Part shown: piece by piece, positions 1 to 8,729 of the stretch
Layout: each line of letters starts with the position of its first letter
Numbering within the stretch: the first letter of the stretch is position 1
Origin: Chryseobacterium endalhagicum
GTDB taxonomy: Bacteria > Bacteroidota > Bacteroidia > Flavobacteriales > Weeksellaceae
NCBI RefSeq assembly: GCF_016745235.1
Contig: NZ_JAELVM010000001.1
Location: 385,856 to 449,855, forward strand
DNA length: 64,000 nt
Direction of reading: 5' to 3'
The notes under the pieces: generated by a model
What the model was told of the DNA's origin: nothing
The model's input: the letters and a program-made list of their open reading frames with translations, nothing else
The model's database searches: none
Program-made: the position numbers and the translations under genes

Positions 1-1
1 T

Positions 2-550
2 ATCCAGTCCTTTTCAAAAGCGTTTAAAAAACAGTATCATATTTCACCTGCAGAAGCCCGAAGTCAGAAGCAGGAGATTTTTAAAGAATTTCTGGAGAAT
101 GAGGTTCCTGACCTGCAGTATGAGATCAAATACAAGGATGCTGTTCAGGTATACTGTACCTTCATTAAGGCTAAAGATTACAACAATCAGGAGATTAATG
201 ATTTGTGGGCAAGCATTGAACAGGAGAATGGCGATTCTTTTCCAGCTTACGGAATTATACGCGATCAGCCGCTGATCACCAACCGTTCCCACTGCAGATA
301 TGGAGCGGCTATACTACTGCCTGTGTCAGGAGCTTCAGGATTTCAGAAAACAGAAATTTTTGGAGGGAAATACATCCGGTTTACGCATTACGGATCTTTT
401 GAAAATATTTTAGAAACCTACCGGGCCTTTTACCGTTTCTGGCTCACTAAACCAGAACTTTTGTTAGATAATTCAGATGTTATAGAAGAACATGTGCAGT
501 CTGAAAAGGAAGAAATGATCACCCATATTTATTTTCCGCTGCATTCTTAA
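2..550 (+). CDS. AraC-family regulator with GyrI-like effector domain (5' partial)
   Basis: The reading frame is open from the window edge, so the N-terminus is missing; 182 residues are visible. The first residues (SFSKAFKKQYHISPAEAR) match the end of the second helix-turn-helix of an AraC/XylS DNA-binding domain. About 130 residues of a GyrI-like small-molecule-binding domain follow, with the typical hydrophobic strands, a G-x-Y-I-R-F strand and a C-terminal IYFPL strand. Regulators of this build usually sense a small ligand and activate efflux or stress genes, but the target cannot be read from this window. The domain order (HTH first, GyrI last) is as in Rob-type proteins. The family is fairly certain; the ligand is unknown. 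Confidence 0.8.
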   Translation: MQSFSKAFKKQYHISPAEARSQKQEIFKEFLENEVPDLQYEIKYKDAVQVYCTFIKAKDYNNQEINDLWASIEQENGDSFPAYGIIRDQPLITNRSHCRYGAAILLPVSGASGFQKTEIFGGKYIRFTHYGSFENILETYRAFYRFWLTKPELLLDNSDVIEEHVQSEKEEMITHIYFPLHS

Positions 551-553
551 GGA

Positions 554-580
554 TGTCCTTTTAGGACAAGTTTTGTTTTT
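554..580 (+). terminator. weak hairpin-T terminator after the AraC gene
   Basis: TGTCCT and AGGACA form a 6-bp stem with a TTT loop four bases after the stop codon, followed by a T-rich run (AAGTTTTGTTTTT). The stem is short, so termination may be leaky. Confidence 0.45.
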
Positions 581-589
581 CTGATGATC

Positions 590-597
590 TAATTTTG
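590..597 (+). promoter_or_regulatory. possible -7 box (TAATTTTG) for the outer-membrane protein gene
   Basis: TAATTTTG fits the Bacteroidota TAnnTTTG -7 consensus and lies 62 nt before the ATG at 660. The nearest upstream TTG is at 14 rather than 19 nt, so only the -7 element is supported. Confidence 0.35.
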
Positions 598-659
598 CCC
601 CGGATAAATAGTCCGGCTGATGGAATTTATCGCGCAAAATTTTTAGAAAACGGATCAGA

Positions 660-1274
660 ATGAAAAAAAATGTATGCCTCTTTATGGTATTAATATCATC
701 CTATGCACAATCTCAGGTTACCATCCAGGCTTATGGCGGAAATAAAGAAGCTGAGGTGTTGGGAATTTATGATAAAGATTTTAAAAACAGATGGAATTAT
801 TTCGTTTCAGGAACGGCTTCCTATGAGTATGAGACCGGAAAAGTGAGTCCTTCAGTGTATCAGAGCCTTAATTACTATGTAGGCAACAATTGGGGCGCTT
901 CCGCCGGGGTTTATATTTCAGATGAAGACGTAATGCCATCTTTAGGTCTGGCTTACATCAAAGAAACCCGGAACTTCGGGATCAGTTTATTTCCGGCAGT
1001 TACCTATTCCTTCGATACCGGAAAAGCAGGACTGGGGCTTTATACCCTGATGGAATATACTCCCAAATTAAACGAAAAGCTTAACTTATACAGTATGCTG
1101 ATGGTAGAATCTGACTTCAGTTTTCAGGAACATCAGGCCAGCAGCCAGATCATCCGCTTGGGATTGGAAAACAGAAAAAAGATGCAGTTCGGGATAGGAA
1201 GCAATATTTCCCAGACCGGAAGCACTTTTGAAACCGACATCAATTTCGGTGTATTTATTGGAAAAAAATTTTAA
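660..1274 (+). CDS. outer-membrane beta-barrel-like protein of unknown function
   Basis: A 204-residue protein with a clear signal peptide (start MKKNVCLFMVLISSYAQSQ, likely cleaved after AQS). The rest alternates polar and aromatic residues in short strands (SASYEYETG-, FGISLFPAVTYSF-, LGLYTLMEYTP-like segments) and ends in aromatic FIGKKF, as in small outer-membrane barrels. It starts with ATG 63 nt after a TAnnTTTG box and ends 4 nt before the agmatine deiminase start, so the two genes are almost certainly co-transcribed. That link suggests both act in the cell envelope, but no ligand or enzymatic role can be read from the sequence. Confidence 0.75.
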   Translation: MKKNVCLFMVLISSYAQSQVTIQAYGGNKEAEVLGIYDKDFKNRWNYFVSGTASYEYETGKVSPSVYQSLNYYVGNNWGASAGVYISDEDVMPSLGLAYIKETRNFGISLFPAVTYSFDTGKAGLGLYTLMEYTPKLNEKLNLYSMLMVESDFSFQEHQASSQIIRLGLENRKKMQFGIGSNISQTGSTFETDINFGVFIGKKF

Positions 1275-1278
1275 TGAT

Positions 1279-2373
1279 ATGAATAAATTATTCGCAATCA
1301 CTCTCTTACTCAATATGACATTTTGTATGGCACAGACGTATCACTTTCCGGAAGAATCTTCGCCTCACGAAGGAACTTGGCTGCAATGGCCCCACCATCA
1401 TCAGCACGGTGCGGAATACCGGAAAAGAATAGAGCAGACCTGGATCGATATGACCCGGGAGCTTCAATCGGGAGAAAAAGTTCACATTATCGCTTATGAT
1501 GAAACCGAGAAGAAAAGAATCACTGAACTTTTACAGAAGAATCAGATTCCTTTAAAAAACGTTGATTTCAAAGTATATCCTACCGATGATGTATGGATCA
1601 GGGATAACGGGCCTATTTTCGTGAAAGATAATAACGGACGTGTACTCATCGAAGACTGGGGATTCAATGGTTGGGGAGGAAAATATGATTCCGAAAACTG
1701 TGATGAAATTCCTTCCCGGATCGCAGAAGATTTGGGTATTAAGGTCATTGATCTTAATGAAGAAATGGTAAATGAAGGAGGTTCTGTAGAAACTGATGGA
1801 AACGGTGTTCTGATGGCCTGCAGAAGTTCGGTGATCAGCCAGAAAAAAAGATCTACAAGAACTAAAGGAATCACCCAGCAGGAAGCAGAAGAAATGTTTG
1901 AAAAATATTACGGTGTTTCCAAGGTTATCTGGCTGGACGGCGTTACCGGGCTGGATGTTACCGATATGCACATCGACGGGTTTATGAAATTCATCAATCA
2001 TAATACCATGATCACGATGGATGAGGACGGTCTTTTTGAAATGGGTCTTACCGATAAAGATATCAATACCCTTTACGCAGCATCCAATGCAGACGGAAAA
2101 GAATATAAAAAGGTATACGTTCCGGCCACAAAAAACAAAGTGAAAACAGCTTATGGAAAGCAGCTGGAAGAAAAAGGCTCGTACGTGAATTTCTATGTCG
2201 CCAATAAAGTTGTACTGGTCCCGAATTACGGAGATCCCAATGATAAGATCGCCAATAAAATAATCCAGGAACAGTATCCGGATAGAAAAGTCATCGGAAT
2301 TGATGTGAGAAACTTATATGAAAACGGCGGAATGATCCATTGTGTGACGCAGCAGCAGCCGGCGGGAAGTTGA
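1279..2373 (+). CDS. aguA: agmatine deiminase / peptidyl-arginine deiminase family, exported
   Basis: A 364-residue member of the guanidino-modifying deiminase superfamily, which hydrolyses agmatine to N-carbamoylputrescine and ammonia in the arginine-to-putrescine route. Visible motifs: EGTWLQWPHH (31-40), DDVWIRDNGP with the acidic residue at about D109, NEGGSVETDG (165-174), the histidine motif DMHIDG (His231) and the nucleophile motif GGMIHCVTQQQP (Cys355). All key residues are present. The reading frame extends 17 codons upstream, inside the preceding gene, but the ATG at 1279 gives a clean signal peptide (MNKLFAITLLLNMTFCMAQ). The enzyme is therefore predicted to be exported, unlike the cytosolic plant and enterobacterial forms. 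A peptidyl-arginine or free-guanidine substrate remains possible. Start 4 nt after the preceding gene. Confidence 0.88.
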   Translation: MNKLFAITLLLNMTFCMAQTYHFPEESSPHEGTWLQWPHHHQHGAEYRKRIEQTWIDMTRELQSGEKVHIIAYDETEKKRITELLQKNQIPLKNVDFKVYPTDDVWIRDNGPIFVKDNNGRVLIEDWGFNGWGGKYDSENCDEIPSRIAEDLGIKVIDLNEEMVNEGGSVETDGNGVLMACRSSVISQKKRSTRTKGITQQEAEEMFEKYYGVSKVIWLDGVTGLDVTDMHIDGFMKFINHNTMITMDEDGLFEMGLTDKDINTLYAASNADGKEYKKVYVPATKNKVKTAYGKQLEEKGSYVNFYVANKVVLVPNYGDPNDKIANKIIQEQYPDRKVIGIDVRNLYENGGMIHCVTQQQPAGS

Positions 2374-2375
2374 TT

Positions 2376-2556
2376 CGCGTTGCGGGTTACGGGTTACGAG
2401 TTTCGGGGTTACGGGTTATGAGTTGCCTGTTTTGGATTACAGGTGACATTTAGTTTATAATGTAAATTTAGATTAATAGGAATATAAAATTATAAACCTA
2501 TATTTATACTGTGGCTCTCAACCCGGAACCACGAAACTCGTAACCCGAAACCCTTT
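2376..2556. repeat. heptamer tandem array, two opposed arms (GGGTTAC family)
   Basis: The left arm (2384-2426) reads GGGTTAC, GGGTTAC, GAGTTTC, GGGGTTAC, GGGTTAT, GAGTTGC. The right arm (2519-2553) is the near reverse complement of the left one (about 35 nt with a few mismatches). The arms are separated by about 95 nt of AT-rich sequence. The element fills the gap between the deiminase gene and the next gene and could form a large hairpin in the transcript. Confidence 0.85.
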
Positions 2557-2561
2557 TCCCT

Positions 2562-3011
2562 ATGAAAAAAATTGCCCTATTAAGTCTTACCTGCATGTCA
2601 GCAATGGCTTTCTCCCAAAATAAAAAAACGAATGCAGCTCCGAAAATTGCAGACCGGTATGAATCCCGCCAGCAGCAGGATCCTTCAGTTCCGCCGCCGC
2701 CAACCATAGCTTTTCCGGCACAGTTTCCCGGCGGAAATAAAGCCTTTGTGAAAAAAGTGGAACAGAATCTTAATAAGGAAGCACTAACGTCTTTATCCAA
2801 AACCCTGAATACCCAGATTATCCTGAAAATAGATCAGGAAGGAAATGTTCTGAATATTTCGACGTATGGAAAGGATGAAATCTTTAACAGCGAAGTAAAA
2901 GCGGCAGCAATAAGCGCGACTGATACAATAAAATGGACTGCCGGAAAAAACAACCGCGGCGAAAAGGTGATTGATATTGTAAAGATTCCATTCAGATACA
3001 AAAGGTTATAG
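2562..3011 (+). CDS. exported protein with TonB-C-like domain
   Basis: A 149-residue protein with a signal peptide (MKKIALLSLTCMSAMAFSQ), a proline-rich stretch (SVPPPPTIAFP, about 45-55) and a C-terminal region, about 55-149, shaped like the TonB C-terminal fold: FPGGNKAFVKKVEQN, then QIILKIDQEGNVLNIS, an AAAISATDTIKWTAGKN segment and a final IVKIPFRYKRL strand. Such free periplasmic TonB-C-like proteins are common in Chryseobacterium and are often labelled energy transducer TonB. This one lacks a transmembrane anchor that would couple it to ExbBD, so a true TonB role is doubtful. It starts just after the right arm of a heptamer repeat. Confidence 0.7.
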   Translation: MKKIALLSLTCMSAMAFSQNKKTNAAPKIADRYESRQQQDPSVPPPPTIAFPAQFPGGNKAFVKKVEQNLNKEALTSLSKTLNTQIILKIDQEGNVLNISTYGKDEIFNSEVKAAAISATDTIKWTAGKNNRGEKVIDIVKIPFRYKRL

Positions 3012-3045
3012 TTTTTCGATAGAATCCCAAGCTTTATAAACAAAA

Positions 3046-3070
3046 AAACCACCCTTAAAAAGGATGGTTT
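3046..3070 (-). terminator. intrinsic terminator of tRNA-Gln copy 1
   Basis: Stem AAACCACCC / GGATGGTTT (one mismatch) with a run of A on its left side, which is a T-tract on the minus strand. It lies directly after the tRNA 3' end. The same hairpin follows the second tRNA-Gln copy. Confidence 0.8.
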
Positions 3071-3071
3071 G

Positions 3072-3142
3072 TAGACCCACAGGGATTCGAACCCCGAATG
3101 ACGGTACCAAAAACCGGAGTGTTACCGTTACACTATAGGTCT
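3072..3142 (-). tRNA. tRNA-Gln (anticodon UUG), copy 1
   Basis: 71 nt that fold as a cloverleaf on the minus strand: acceptor AGACCTA / TGGGTCT (one G-U pair), D-stem GTGT / ACAC, anticodon arm CCGGT-TTTTGGT-ACCGT with anticodon TTG at 34-36, and T-arm CGGGG-TTCGAAT-CCCTG. The T-loop has the canonical TTCGAAT. CCA is not encoded. The 27-43 pair is a C-U mismatch. A second copy at 8559-8629 differs at only two positions. Confidence 0.95.
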
Positions 3143-3159
3143 GTTTTATTTTGGTGATG

Positions 3160-3189
3160 CAAATTTACAAATTTTTTCTTTACAGACAA
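3160..3189 (-). promoter_or_regulatory. promoter of tRNA-Gln copy 1 (TTG-N19-TAnnTTTG)
   Basis: On the minus strand TTG (3187-3189) is followed after exactly 19 nt by TAAATTTG (3160-3167), and the tRNA begins 17 nt downstream. The arrangement matches the Bacteroidota housekeeping promoter and is conserved at the second copy. Confidence 0.85.
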
Positions 3190-3274
3190 GGGTCTCACGT
3201 AAAAAGTAGGCTGTTTTTCCAGATGAAAATACATAAAAGGCTATGTTCTTTTGAGTTAAGTTTTTCGAATTTTT

Positions 3275-5761
3275 TTAAATCAAATATTTTTTCAGCCCCT
3301 CCATAATGCCCTGCCATAGAGTATTGAAAAAGCTTTTATTGGGATCACGTTCTTTATCGACCTCTACATGATCCGGCTCGCCTTTGGAATCATTTTTTAC
3401 AAAAATATTAGCAATGGCGGTCAGAAGTTTTCTCTCTTTACCTGTATTTTTATTCATGAAATTCACGTGCATATCGGTGTATTTGAAATAGAAATTTCCC
3501 CCGATTTTCTTGCTGTTTCCTTTATAATCGAATTTCAGATAGTCAATCTTCCCGTCAAGGCTCACATTCAGGTAAGGACGTACAAAAAGATTGGCATTTT
3601 CCACAGAAAGATCTTTGATGGTTCCGTTGATTGCATAATCATCATTGGTATTCGCCACATCAAACTGCCAGTGAACATCCGTTGGAGCATCCCCGAAAAA
3701 TTTAAAATCAGAATCCACTTTTATTAAGGTGGGTTTTCCTTTCATTTTCGCACTGTTTACGTTGGCAATTTTCGCATTGAAATGATCAAAGGTAATTTTA
3801 CCCGGAATCTGTGCTTTTTCTGCAATTTCTTCGTAGGTTAATTTTGAATTTTTAATATCCACCTGTTTCACATAAAGCGGAAACTTTACATCACGAAGTT
3901 TTTTGCTGAACATATAGCGTACCCCGATATCATCCGGCGGTGCAAGATCATGGTAAATATTACAGTCTACACCGTCAAAAATAATATGATCAAGATCGAT
4001 GCTCGTTTTACCTCCAATCACCGAGTTTTTATCCGCAATGTTGATGGATTTCACCTTTATCGTATACAAATCTTCCTCTACCGCAATCATTTTGTTAAAC
4101 TGATTTCTGGAATACTTGGGAAGAAAAGCAAAATTGCTGATGTTGGTCGTTTTCCCTGTATTTTTTATTTGATCTACCTTTAATTTGTAATATTTTCCGG
4201 CATCCACATCGATGGTCTTAGCGGTAATCAAATGGCTTTTTACCTGGAACGGGATGGATTCCTTCAGGGTATTCTTATTGGCAGTTACAGAATTTAATTT
4301 AACATTAAAATTCCCGACTTTCATTTTCTGGCTGCCCTGTTTTTCCTGGCTGAATGTTCCGTTGATAAGATTCAGTGCTCCAAGATTTACCATCAGATCC
4401 GGTGGCTGGTTCTGAGCTTTTTTCGCAGATTTATTTTTATGAGCTGCCGCTGTAATACGGATGTCCGGAGCATACACATTGATTTCACCAAGTTTAAGCT
4501 GCAGCTGCTGTCCCACAAACTTTGAAGTGTTGTTCAGGATCTCTATCTTCTCTGTTTTAATGTTGAAAACATCTTTTGTATTACTTTTCCCGATACCATT
4601 GAAACGGGCATCACTGATGAAAATATCAGAATTATTGGAACTTATTTTTTTAACGCTTACCGCCTGTAAAGGATCAGTTTTAAAATAAATATTTTCAAAC
4701 TCAATATTATGCGTAGAAAAGGCAAAAGGGATCTTTTCTTTCACCGTATTTTTATCAAAAACAATATCCTGCAGATTCACACGGAAATTTTCCACGGAAG
4801 CCGTTTTGGTTTTATCCTGCTGCTGAACGATAACAGAGCCCTGCTGGAAATCAAGGTTTTTGATGCCGATTTTCAGATTAACCTCTTTAGGATTTTCTTT
4901 TACGGTTTTTTTATGGGTGGAAGTCACAATCAGCTGAGGTTTTCTGAATGTTGCATTTTCCACGATAAGAGAATCCCGGTCAATTGTAAAATTATCTGCG
5001 GCAAGCTCATTAATCTTTAGATCAAAAACATTTTTTGCATTGTACAGCGCAGGACTTTCAATAGGTTTCAGATGAAATTCCGAAACATGAAGCTGCTTGT
5101 TTTTTGCATCAATTTTAGAAGCGGAAATTCTGTAAAATTCATTTGCGGTGATCAGAACATCATGCGCATCAATTTTAAAATCCTTAAAAGCAACTGGCAT
5201 TTTGGAGGCATCTTTGCTCTGACGGATATCTGTAAGATTGATATTGATATTCTTTCCTGTGAAAAGATCTTTTTTATCATTCCCTTTTACCGAAATATTC
5301 CCGTTTTGAACAAAAATATTCTCAATGGCGAAATTCATTTTCTTTTTCGTGGAATCTTTTTTCTTTTTTGAGCGGCCGGAAACCACCTGAATATTCGGAT
5401 CAATAAGCTTAACATCATCAACCTTATAAGTTTTGTTGAAAATAGCATTCCAGATCCCGAAGTTTTTTACTTCCAGACTTTTTACATCCCCTGAAATTTG
5501 GGTTACAGCCGGATCTTGGGTCGGTTTTGTACTGATTTTAATGGAATTGGCTGAAATATTTCCCTTCAGAAGACTCAGATCAAAATCTTCAAGAGTAATT
5601 TGGTAAGGCGTTTTCTCATTGATCAGATCCGGGAGCTTATGTTTAAGATAAATATTCAGCAGAAACGGGAAAATAATACCCAAAAGGCATAAAATTCCCA
5701 GTGTCACTAATATAATTTTCTTTCTCTTTTGTGGTTTTTCACGCTCTAATTCTTTTTTCAT
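3275..5761 (-). CDS. AsmA-like / DUF748 family envelope protein
   Basis: An 828-residue protein. A basic N-terminus (KRKKIILV) precedes one transmembrane helix at about residues 17-37 (ILVTLGILCLLGIIFPFLLNI). The large remainder is repetitive beta-strand sequence with recurring phrases such as 'VKNFGIW', 'IFVQNGNISV', 'VNLGALNLINGTF' and 'VDIKNSKLTYEEI', typical of the repeating beta-taco of AsmA/DUF748 proteins. Family members are anchored in the inner membrane, span the periplasm and are implicated in phospholipid transport or outer-membrane homeostasis. The C-terminal part (NIFVKNDSKGEPDHVEVDKERD) is the usual DUF748 ending. It is monocistronic, between a tRNA and a divergent gene. Function in this organism is inferred only from the family. 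Confidence 0.8.
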   Translation of the reverse strand: MKKELEREKPQKRKKIILVTLGILCLLGIIFPFLLNIYLKHKLPDLINEKTPYQITLEDFDLSLLKGNISANSIKISTKPTQDPAVTQISGDVKSLEVKNFGIWNAIFNKTYKVDDVKLIDPNIQVVSGRSKKKKDSTKKKMNFAIENIFVQNGNISVKGNDKKDLFTGKNININLTDIRQSKDASKMPVAFKDFKIDAHDVLITANEFYRISASKIDAKNKQLHVSEFHLKPIESPALYNAKNVFDLKINELAADNFTIDRDSLIVENATFRKPQLIVTSTHKKTVKENPKEVNLKIGIKNLDFQQGSVIVQQQDKTKTASVENFRVNLQDIVFDKNTVKEKIPFAFSTHNIEFENIYFKTDPLQAVSVKKISSNNSDIFISDARFNGIGKSNTKDVFNIKTEKIEILNNTSKFVGQQLQLKLGEINVYAPDIRITAAAHKNKSAKKAQNQPPDLMVNLGALNLINGTFSQEKQGSQKMKVGNFNVKLNSVTANKNTLKESIPFQVKSHLITAKTIDVDAGKYYKLKVDQIKNTGKTTNISNFAFLPKYSRNQFNKMIAVEEDLYTIKVKSINIADKNSVIGGKTSIDLDHIIFDGVDCNIYHDLAPPDDIGVRYMFSKKLRDVKFPLYVKQVDIKNSKLTYEEIAEKAQIPGKITFDHFNAKIANVNSAKMKGKPTLIKVDSDFKFFGDAPTDVHWQFDVANTNDDYAINGTIKDLSVENANLFVRPYLNVSLDGKIDYLKFDYKGNSKKIGGNFYFKYTDMHVNFMNKNTGKERKLLTAIANIFVKNDSKGEPDHVEVDKERDPNKSFFNTLWQGIMEGLKKYLI

Positions 5762-6070
5762 TGTAATAGTGTTTTGGAAGATTAACAGTGATTTTTACAA
5801 TGCACATCCTTTTACGTTGTCAAATTTTATTCCATTAGCGGGATGTTATTATAATTTCATATGTTTAATAAAATTATCTTCAATTTAGTGTTAATTTCGT
5901 AAGATTTTATCACACCTGATAGAAATGTGGTATCTGATGAGGTGATGACGGCACTTTTTTTGCCACAGTTAATCCGGCCTATGTATCATGCTGTCATTTT
6001 CTGCGACGTATCAAGCGTATAAAAAGAAATTTGAATAACTAAACTAACACCTATGAACCAAAACCATTGT
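5762..6070. other. divergent intergenic region, no gene seen
   Basis: 309 nt between the divergent AsmA-like and DUF5686 genes. It is AT-rich and must hold both promoters. AAATTTG before the plus-strand gene resembles a partial -7 box but lacks the TA. No repeat or credible small ORF was seen. Confidence 0.5.
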
Positions 6071-8524
6071 ATGAAAAAAAGTTTGACCCTGCTTTTACTG
6101 TTCGGATATCTCAGCATCTTCTCACAGTCGAAGATTATTGTTAAAAATTCCGGTGATCAGCTGCCCGTTTCCGGTGCAACAGTTTCCTGCAACAATAAAG
6201 CAATCGGGAAAACAGATGCATCTGGAGTATTGAACTTCAAAACAAAATGCAAAAAAGTGCAGGTTTCTGCCAGCGGATTCAATGATGACGATGTTGTGGT
6301 TGACAAGGTGATGGAAGTTTTTCTAACCAAATCTGATCCCAATATTAAAAATATTCAGGCCATCGTTTTAGAAGATAAAAGTGATCCGCGGGCATTGGAA
6401 ATCCTGAGAAAGGTCAACGAAAATTACAACCAGAATTCACCTAAAAGCTTGGAATCCTACTCATTCAAATCCTATGAGAAAATTTCACTGGATTTCGATG
6501 AAGACAGTATCAATGCTTATAATGCATACATCGCCAACCGTATAGATTCCCTTAAAAAACTGCCGCAGCGGCCTATGAAAGCCACAGAGAAAAAAGATTC
6601 CATAGAGTCGGTAAACCTCATGAAGCTGGTAGGAGAAAGCAAAATGTTTTTGTGGGAAAGAGCGTCTCAAAACCTGTATTCAAAAAAATATGGCGAAAAA
6701 ATCAATATTTTAGATAACAAAGTGGCGGGAATCAAAGATCCGATCTATGAACTGATGGCTTTCCGTTCAAACAGAAATCAGGTTCCAAAAGAGATCCGTG
6801 AAGAAAACAGGAATTTGTACCGATTTTTTCTGACGGATTCCATTGAAATTGAAGGACGCCAGAATTATATCATCCGCTTCCGCCAGGTGGGTGACAAACA
6901 ATCCGTAAAACAGAGGAAATTCAACGGCTATCTGTATGTGGATAAAGAAACCTACGCTTTGAAAAAAATTGAAAGCAACAGCAAAATTAAAAGTGAGGGA
7001 AGTATTACAAGTATTTGGAAGCCCGTTCAGGAAAAATGGTTTCTTGTGAAAGAAAACTATAAAATGAAAATGGGTTCTACCAGTTTTGACAATGATGATG
7101 AGCAGGATAAAAATAAAACAAAAGAAGAAAAAGAAGCAGATAAGCAGAACCGGAAAAGATTCGGGAGCTATGCTTTTGTCACTGCAGATTATTTTGATTT
7201 CAAAACGCCGATTGAAGAAAAACCGGAAGATTTTAAAGGTTATACCATCGGTGTGAAAAATTCAGACGGGAAACTGATTGATCAGTACCGTACCGAAAAT
7301 CTCACCGCCCGCGAAACGGCAACGTATACCAAAATAGACAGTTTAAGCAGTAAATATAAGCTCAATCAGAAAGCGAAAGCACTTGCCGGGCTTCTTAAGG
7401 GAAAAATAAAACTGGGCATGGTTGATTTTGATCTGGCCAGATTGATCGGGTACAACAAATATGAGCATATAAGGCTTGGGGCCGGGGCAAAACTGAATGA
7501 AAATTTCAATAAGTATATTTCTCCGGATGCCTATTTTGCGTATGGAATATATGATAAAAAGCTTAAGTATGGAGCTGGGGTAGATATCCGTACCACTTTG
7601 GAAAAGAATTCTTTCTTCCGTGTCGAATATTTTAATGATGTGATGGCCGCCGGACGTTTTTCTGAAAACTTATGGAACTTCAGGATGAAAATAATGAATT
7701 CCGGAATTGCATTGAACAACGGCGTATTTTATGGTTACAAAGGCTTTAAAGTGAGCTATGAAAATGATATCACCAATGCGTTAACCGTCAATGTTGCTGC
7801 CAAAAGAACCCAGGAAGAATCCAAATTTGATTATAATTTTAAAGGTCTGGGAAATAATTTTGATATAGCATCATCCATAATCACCTTAAAATATTCTCCG
7901 AATTCAAAGAATATTATGACACCGGGCGGGAAATATACCTATGAACAGAACCTTCCTGAACTCTACCTGAATTATGAGCAGGGATACAAAGCATTTGGAG
8001 GAACTTTTAATTTCAGCAGATTTGACGCATTGTTTGTTCATAATTTTAAAACAAAACTTGGAGTAACAGGCGTAAGATTATACGGAGGTATGATCACCGG
8101 TGATGCTCCGGTTTGGAAGAATTTTACAATGAACGGTTTGGGCAATGGAAGAGAAGGATTGAATTTCAATCTTACCTCATACCTTGGTTTTGCTACAATG
8201 GCGGGCGGAAGATATTACAACGATAAGTTTGTAGGTGCTTATCTTACACACAGACTGCCGTGGTATTTCAAAAGTTTTGGGAAGAATGTATCCAGTTTTG
8301 ATCTCATCTACAGAGGAACCATCGGGGATATGAAAAATCCGGAATTCCATCAGTTCGATTTTAAAAAGCTGGATCACCTGTATAATGAAGTGGGATTAGA
8401 GTGGAATAATTTCTTATCATCGCAGTTTAATCTGGGATTCTTCTATAGAGTTGGGTATTACAACACACCTCAGTTTAAAGATAATTTTGCCATCCAGTTT
8501 AAATTTAAATTTCTTGGATTTTAA
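6071..8524 (+). CDS. DUF5686 outer-membrane protein with N-terminal carboxypeptidase-regulatory-like domain
   Basis: An 817-residue protein. A signal peptide (MKKSLTLLLLFGYLSIFSQS) follows the ATG at 6071, which was preferred over an ATG 18 nt upstream. Residues of about 20-95 form a CarboxypepD_reg-like beta-sandwich (DQLPVSGATVSCNNKAIGKTD...LNFKTKCKKVQVSASGF). The DUF5686 region follows (ALEILRKVNENYNQN...YSFKSYEKISLDF), and the last 350 residues are alternating beta-strands of an outer-membrane barrel that ends FAIQFKFKFLGF. The architecture recalls TonB receptors that have lost their plug. Members are widespread in Bacteroidota and their function is unknown. It is monocistronic and ends a few bases before the second tRNA-Gln terminator. 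Confidence 0.85.
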   Translation: MKKSLTLLLLFGYLSIFSQSKIIVKNSGDQLPVSGATVSCNNKAIGKTDASGVLNFKTKCKKVQVSASGFNDDDVVVDKVMEVFLTKSDPNIKNIQAIVLEDKSDPRALEILRKVNENYNQNSPKSLESYSFKSYEKISLDFDEDSINAYNAYIANRIDSLKKLPQRPMKATEKKDSIESVNLMKLVGESKMFLWERASQNLYSKKYGEKINILDNKVAGIKDPIYELMAFRSNRNQVPKEIREENRNLYRFFLTDSIEIEGRQNYIIRFRQVGDKQSVKQRKFNGYLYVDKETYALKKIESNSKIKSEGSITSIWKPVQEKWFLVKENYKMKMGSTSFDNDDEQDKNKTKEEKEADKQNRKRFGSYAFVTADYFDFKTPIEEKPEDFKGYTIGVKNSDGKLIDQYRTENLTARETATYTKIDSLSSKYKLNQKAKALAGLLKGKIKLGMVDFDLARLIGYNKYEHIRLGAGAKLNENFNKYISPDAYFAYGIYDKKLKYGAGVDIRTTLEKNSFFRVEYFNDVMAAGRFSENLWNFRMKIMNSGIALNNGVFYGYKGFKVSYENDITNALTVNVAAKRTQEESKFDYNFKGLGNNFDIASSIITLKYSPNSKNIMTPGGKYTYEQNLPELYLNYEQGYKAFGGTFNFSRFDALFVHNFKTKLGVTGVRLYGGMITGDAPVWKNFTMNGLGNGREGLNFNLTSYLGFATMAGGRYYNDKFVGAYLTHRLPWYFKSFGKNVSSFDLIYRGTIGDMKNPEFHQFDFKKLDHLYNEVGLEWNNFLSSQFNLGFFYRVGYYNTPQFKDNFAIQFKFKFLGF

Positions 8525-8531
8525 AACAAAA

Positions 8532-8557
8532 AAACCATCCTTGAAAAAGGATGGTTT
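8532..8557 (-). terminator. intrinsic terminator of tRNA-Gln copy 2
   Basis: Perfect 9-bp stem AAACCATCC / GGATGGTTT; the A-run at 8527-8534 gives a T-tract on the minus strand. It is homologous to the terminator of copy 1. It also lies just after the stop of the plus-strand DUF5686 gene, where it may act as a weak roadblock. Confidence 0.85.
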
Positions 8558-8558
8558 G

Positions 8559-8629
8559 TAGACCCACAGGGATTCGAACCCCGACTGACGGTACCAAAAA
8601 CCGGAGTGCTACCGTTACACTATAGGTCT
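8559..8629 (-). tRNA. tRNA-Gln (anticodon UUG), copy 2
   Basis: The same 71-nt cloverleaf as the gene at 3072-3142, with two substitutions: one in the variable loop and one in the D-stem, where a T-A pair becomes T-G. Anticodon TTG and T-loop TTCGAAT are intact. The flanking promoter and terminator are also shared with copy 1. Confidence 0.95.
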
Positions 8630-8647
8630 GTTTTTATTTTGGTGAGG

Positions 8648-8677
8648 CAAATTTACAGCTTTTTTCTTTAGATACAA
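8648..8677 (-). promoter_or_regulatory. promoter of tRNA-Gln copy 2 (TTG-N19-TAnnTTTG)
   Basis: TTG (8675-8677, minus strand), a 19-nt spacer and TAAATTTG (8648-8655), placed exactly as at copy 1. The homology between copies extends through the whole promoter. Confidence 0.85.
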
Positions 8678-8729
8678 GAACTTTTTAAACTTTTTTTTAC
8701 ATTTACATCACATTTTATAGGCCAAAATC

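Noticed and set aside
3368..3727. 119-codon frame and several others opposite the AsmA-like gene
   Set aside because: They are antisense shadows of a long, clearly coding frame, with no family motif.
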